DNA of 8,422 bases, taken from NCBI GenBank assembly GCA_029879555.1, contig JAOUQB010000086.1:1-8422 (forward strand). The letters are read 5' to 3'. Source of the DNA: Nitrospirota bacterium (GTDB lineage Bacteria; Nitrospirota; Nitrospiria; Nitrospirales; UBA8639). Positions 6,442-8,422 of this stretch are shown here, piece after piece. How positions within the stretch are numbered: position 1 is the stretch's first letter; each line of letters begins with the position of its first letter. The notes under the pieces are model-generated. The model saw nothing but the letters and a program-made list of their open reading frames with translations. It made no database searches and was not told the origin of the DNA. The position numbers and the translations under genes were made by a program.

Positions 6442-7080
6442 ATGAGCGTTCAAAATCGTTTTTTCTGTTGGTCATCAATTGGTGGTCTTGTGGCTACACT
6501 TCTACTTTTTCAAGCGGTCGTGCCTGTCCAGGCTTCCCCGGGTACGGAAGTCTTTCAGAGCTTTACTCAATACATCAGTGTGCAGATTGGCAAAGATAAG
6601 CAGGTGTTCGCTGAGGCTGACAGGTGTACGGCCTGGTTTTATAAGCAAATGGGCAAGAAGCCTCCACCAGCGGCTCAGGCCGAGAAGATCCATTTTGTGC
6701 CCATTTCCCAACCTGACGTTGCTGCCGATTGTGCAACACGCTACCCCACGGGGTTGGTGGGTGCTCGGGAAGCGTTTGGCCAGGCCCAGCAGCGATTATC
6801 GTTTAGTCTGACGTTTTTTCAAATGGCGCTGATTAGCGATGGCGACGATGATCACGCCTACAGCACCCAAGAAATGCAAGATGTGGTGGAGTCCTTTGAT
6901 CGGACGTACCTCAGTGGGCAATCCGTTGATCAATATGTGAGCCAACTGGTGGGATTGTTTGAACGCCATCGGCCGGAGCTGCAGTTCCCCGTGTTGATGG
7001 CCAGCATGCAGACTCTGATGGACAAAGGCTATCGATTAACGAAGGCCGATCAGACGGCCTTGAATCGTGAGCTAGAATAA
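6442..7080 (+). CDS. Exported protein of unknown function with an EF-hand-like loop
   Basis: This gene encodes 212 residues. The N-terminus is a signal peptide: basic/polar MSVQNRFF, a hydrophobic core LVATLLLF, and a cleavage site after VQA at residue 31. An upstream in-frame start would bury this signal behind 40 unlikely residues, and the ribosome site supports 6442. The mature protein has two cysteines (C62, C97) that could form a disulfide in the periplasm. Residues 133-144, DGDDDHAYSTQE, fit a calcium-binding EF-hand loop: acidic at positions 1, 3 and 5 and Glu at 12, flanked by helix-like FFQMALIS and MQDVVESF. The usual Gly at position 6 is His and the usual aliphatic at 8 is Tyr, so binding is not certain. 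The rest is helical and charged, and I recognise no family. It is divergent from the cyclodeaminase operon. Confidence 0.75.
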   Translation: MSVQNRFFCWSSIGGLVATLLLFQAVVPVQASPGTEVFQSFTQYISVQIGKDKQVFAEADRCTAWFYKQMGKKPPPAAQAEKIHFVPISQPDVAADCATRYPTGLVGAREAFGQAQQRLSFSLTFFQMALISDGDDDHAYSTQEMQDVVESFDRTYLSGQSVDQYVSQLVGLFERHRPELQFPVLMASMQTLMDKGYRLTKADQTALNRELE

Positions 7081-7081
7081 C

Positions 7082-7171
7082 GCTAGAAGTAAAAAAGTAA
7101 GTTGTGAGAAGTTAGAAATAAAAAAGAAGAGACAGTTTGGGGTTTCTAGCAGATTACTTCTCACTTTTTAC
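7082..7171. repeat. Long bulged inverted repeat at the convergent junction; possible bidirectional terminator
   Basis: GTGAGAAGT (7104-7112) pairs perfectly with ACTTCTCAC (7156-7164). Just outside, GTAAAAA (7089-7095) pairs with TTTTTAC (7165-7171) across an 8-base bulge. A further pair, GCTAGAA (7082-7088) with TTCTAGC (7144-7150), competes with it. The loop is about 43 bases and A/G-rich. The position between two facing genes suits transcription termination from both sides, but the loop is large and no standard hairpin-plus-U-tract is seen. Confidence 0.4.
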
Positions 7172-7181
7172 GTTTCACGCC

Positions 7182-7832
7182 TCACTTAATTCGTTCGAGC
7201 GCTTCACGGGAACGACTGCGGACCGTTTGATCCCAATCTTCCTTCATTTTCACTTCCAATTTGGCTTTCGCTTCTTGGGCTCGCATGCGACCTAAGGCCA
7301 ACGCTGCACAGGCGCGGACATGCGCGTGATCATCTTCCAGGAATCGAATGAGTAACGGGATCGATTCAGTGTGCTTGAGAATCCCTAAGTAGCTGGCGGC
7401 CATTCCTCGTTCGCGATGTTGCTTGTCGCCCAAGGCGGTGTTCAGGGTCCAGATAAAGAGTTTGGCCATGGGCTCCGCGATCGATTCCAACCCTTCGGCT
7501 TCGAATAAATTGACTTCAATCAGGGTAAACGCGAGATCCCGTTGTTTGTGTGGAGACGGTTCTTTTTGAAATCGCTGGATGAGCCGGTCGCGGAGTTGCA
7601 GCCGGTCCTGGCGGGTGCGCCATTTTCTCCATAGGACCCAGAAGCCGATACCGAAGACCACGATGACACCAATGATCGGAATGATTTCGTCGATGATGTA
7701 ATCTTGGGTATCAAAATGGAGATGATTCCAAACCCAAATGCTTGCTACGATCAGGCCCAACCCCAATAATCCGACAAACGGATTAATGGCCCGGCTGGTC
7801 TCTTCAGGTTGTGTTTGGGTAGGAGTTGGCAT
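7182..7832 (-). CDS. Membrane-anchored HEAT-repeat protein
   Basis: This gene encodes 216 residues from the ATG at 7832; a TTG three bases upstream is a less likely start. A Pro/Thr/Gln-rich N-terminus leads into transmembrane segment one (about 18-36, FVGLLGLGLIVASIWVW). A short loop with HFDTQDYIIDE and segment two (about 50-68, IIPIIGVIVVFGIGFWVLW) follow. WRKWRTRQDR after segment two suggests the C-terminal part is cytoplasmic. That part (about 95-216) is helical, with at least one clear HEAT repeat pair: SIPLLIRFLEDDHAHVRACAALALG, about 155-180, shown here only by its key LxxxLxDxxxxVRxxAAxALG pattern. HEAT repeats bind partner proteins, so this is probably an adaptor at the inner face of the membrane with no catalytic site. 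No partner is evident from its neighbours. No good Shine-Dalgarno is visible. Confidence 0.8.
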   Translation of the reverse strand: MPTPTQTQPEETSRAINPFVGLLGLGLIVASIWVWNHLHFDTQDYIIDEIIPIIGVIVVFGIGFWVLWRKWRTRQDRLQLRDRLIQRFQKEPSPHKQRDLAFTLIEVNLFEAEGLESIAEPMAKLFIWTLNTALGDKQHRERGMAASYLGILKHTESIPLLIRFLEDDHAHVRACAALALGRMRAQEAKAKLEVKMKEDWDQTVRSRSREALERIK

Positions 7833-7880
7833 CAAATCAATTGGCTATAGTATGTAACCTTTTAACGCATAGATTCAGAA

Positions 7881-7920
7881 CTCCCTCGCCCTTTCAGGGA
7901 GAGGGTTGGGGTGAGGGTGA
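7881..7920 (+). repeat. REP-like palindrome with G-rich tail containing a G-quadruplex motif
   Basis: CCCTCGCCCT (7883-7892) and AGGGAGAGGG (7896-7905) form a 10-bp stem with one G-A mismatch around a TTC loop. A TTGGGGTGAGGGTG tail follows. The layout of compact hairpin plus G-rich tail is that of dispersed intergenic repeats common in bacteria, and it parallels the element at 4208-4241. Within it, 7897-7917 reads G3-AGA-G3-TT-G4-TGA-G3, a standard four-tract quadruplex pattern that would compete with the hairpin. It lies in the divergent spacer between the HEAT-repeat gene and the metallo-hydrolase gene. Confidence 0.7.
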
Positions 7921-7981
7921 AAACCTCATTCGCATGTAAAACATAGTGACCATTGCGGTTTTTAGTAATCTGAGTCGATCC

Positions 7982-8422
7982 ATGCAAGTCACCATCTTAG
8001 GGTCCGGGACGAATCTCCATCCTACTCGGGCAGCCGCTGGCTATCTGATCCAGACGGACGCTCCTATTCTACTGGATTTTGGTCCACGAACGCTCTCTAA
8101 TTTACTGAAAACCGGCCTGGACCGCCATACGATTCAATACCTACTTTTTACCCATTATCATGCGGACCATTTTTCGGATTTTCTGACGTTTTTCTTCGAT
8201 GCCATCTGCCATTCCATGTTTTCGGACGTTCGGCCAGCGCTCACGATTTTTGGCCCTCCCGGGACCAAACGGCTCTTCCGCACGATGTTTCGAACCTTTC
8301 CCAATTTTAAAGATGCACCCTTTCCGGTAACCCTCAAAGAAGTTCACGATCAACCGTTTACGGTGGGCCAAACCCAGATCACACCATTAACGATGAGCCA
8401 TTCCGACCAACAAATCTGTCTT
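7982..8422 (+). CDS. Metallo-beta-lactamase-fold hydrolase, RNase Z-like (3' partial)
   Basis: The frame is open from ATG 7982 to the end of the window, 147 codons with no stop, so the gene continues to the right. The protein starts MQVTILGSGTNLHPTRAAAG, the first strand and glycine turn of the fold. The first domain half carries LLDFGPRTL and the metal motif THYHADHFSDF at about residues 58-68. This is the HxHxDH signature that binds two metal ions, usually zinc. A later His in TMSHSD may supply another ligand. The start and motif spacing resemble RNase Z and related phosphodiesterase-type members more than true beta-lactamases. With the C-terminal half missing, the substrate (tRNA 3' trailer, cyclic nucleotide or other) cannot be assigned. 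The ribosome site is weak. No other start fits the conserved N-terminus as well. Confidence 0.85.
   Translation, partial: MQVTILGSGTNLHPTRAAAGYLIQTDAPILLDFGPRTLSNLLKTGLDRHTIQYLLFTHYHADHFSDFLTFFFDAICHSMFSDVRPALTIFGPPGTKRLFRTMFRTFPNFKDAPFPVTLKEVHDQPFTVGQTQITPLTMSHSDQQICL

Noticed and set aside
8141..8371. Minus-strand frame opposite the metallo-hydrolase gene
   Set aside because: It lies antisense to a clear HxHxDH-containing coding region, and the Lys/Arg-rich product has no recognisable features.
1..8422. CRISPR array or toxin-antitoxin pair
   Set aside because: No regularly spaced direct repeats were seen, and no pair of small overlapping genes with toxin or antitoxin features was found.

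Overview
The window looks like an ordinary bacterial chromosome segment of roughly balanced base composition. An accessory, defence-like stretch (about 1-4250) sits beside housekeeping or metabolic genes (about 4275-8422). Nothing in it fixes the taxonomy. The split arginine/ornithine gene pair, the style of the intergenic palindromes and the general protein character would suit a Nitrospirota-like or other environmental Gram-negative-type bacterium. That is a low-confidence guess from general impression, not from a marker gene.

Layout. The left edge carries the 3' part of a large protein that resembles the C-terminal region of KAP-type P-loop NTPases and ends in a TPR-like segment (1-1638, +). 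A 409-base spacer with no convincing gene follows. Next is a Schlafen/AlbA_2-type DNA-binding plus GHKL-type ATPase gene (2048-3697, +), split by a single in-frame TAA at 2693-2695 while the frame stays open on both sides. Facing it is a small HNH nuclease gene (3834-4163, -). A two-gene operon follows on the minus strand: a LOR/SDH-family (TIGR00300-type) ornithine cyclodeaminase (5091-6329) and, 15 bases downstream, an arginine dihydrolase (4275-5075). Divergent from it is a small exported protein with an EF-hand-like loop (6442-7080, +). A membrane-anchored HEAT-repeat protein (7182-7832, -) converges on that gene. At the right edge a metallo-beta-lactamase-fold (RNase Z-like) gene starts (7982, +) and runs off the window.

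How the genes work together. The clearest functional unit is the operon at 4275-6329. Its two products correspond to the two halves of the cyanobacterial fusion enzyme AgrE/ArgZ, which would take arginine to ornithine (releasing ammonia and CO2) and then ornithine to proline. Here the halves are separate proteins and their order along the transcript is reversed relative to the fusion. The left third (NTPase-like, AlbA/ATPase, HNH) has the flavour of a decaying defence or mobile-element cargo region, but no complete known defence system can be assembled from what is visible.

Non-coding structure. Two compact palindromes with G-rich tails (4208-4241 and 7881-7920) share one architecture and look like dispersed REP-like repeats; the second also holds a textbook G-quadruplex motif. 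Both convergent gene junctions (3698-3833 and 7081-7181) contain inverted repeats that could end transcription.
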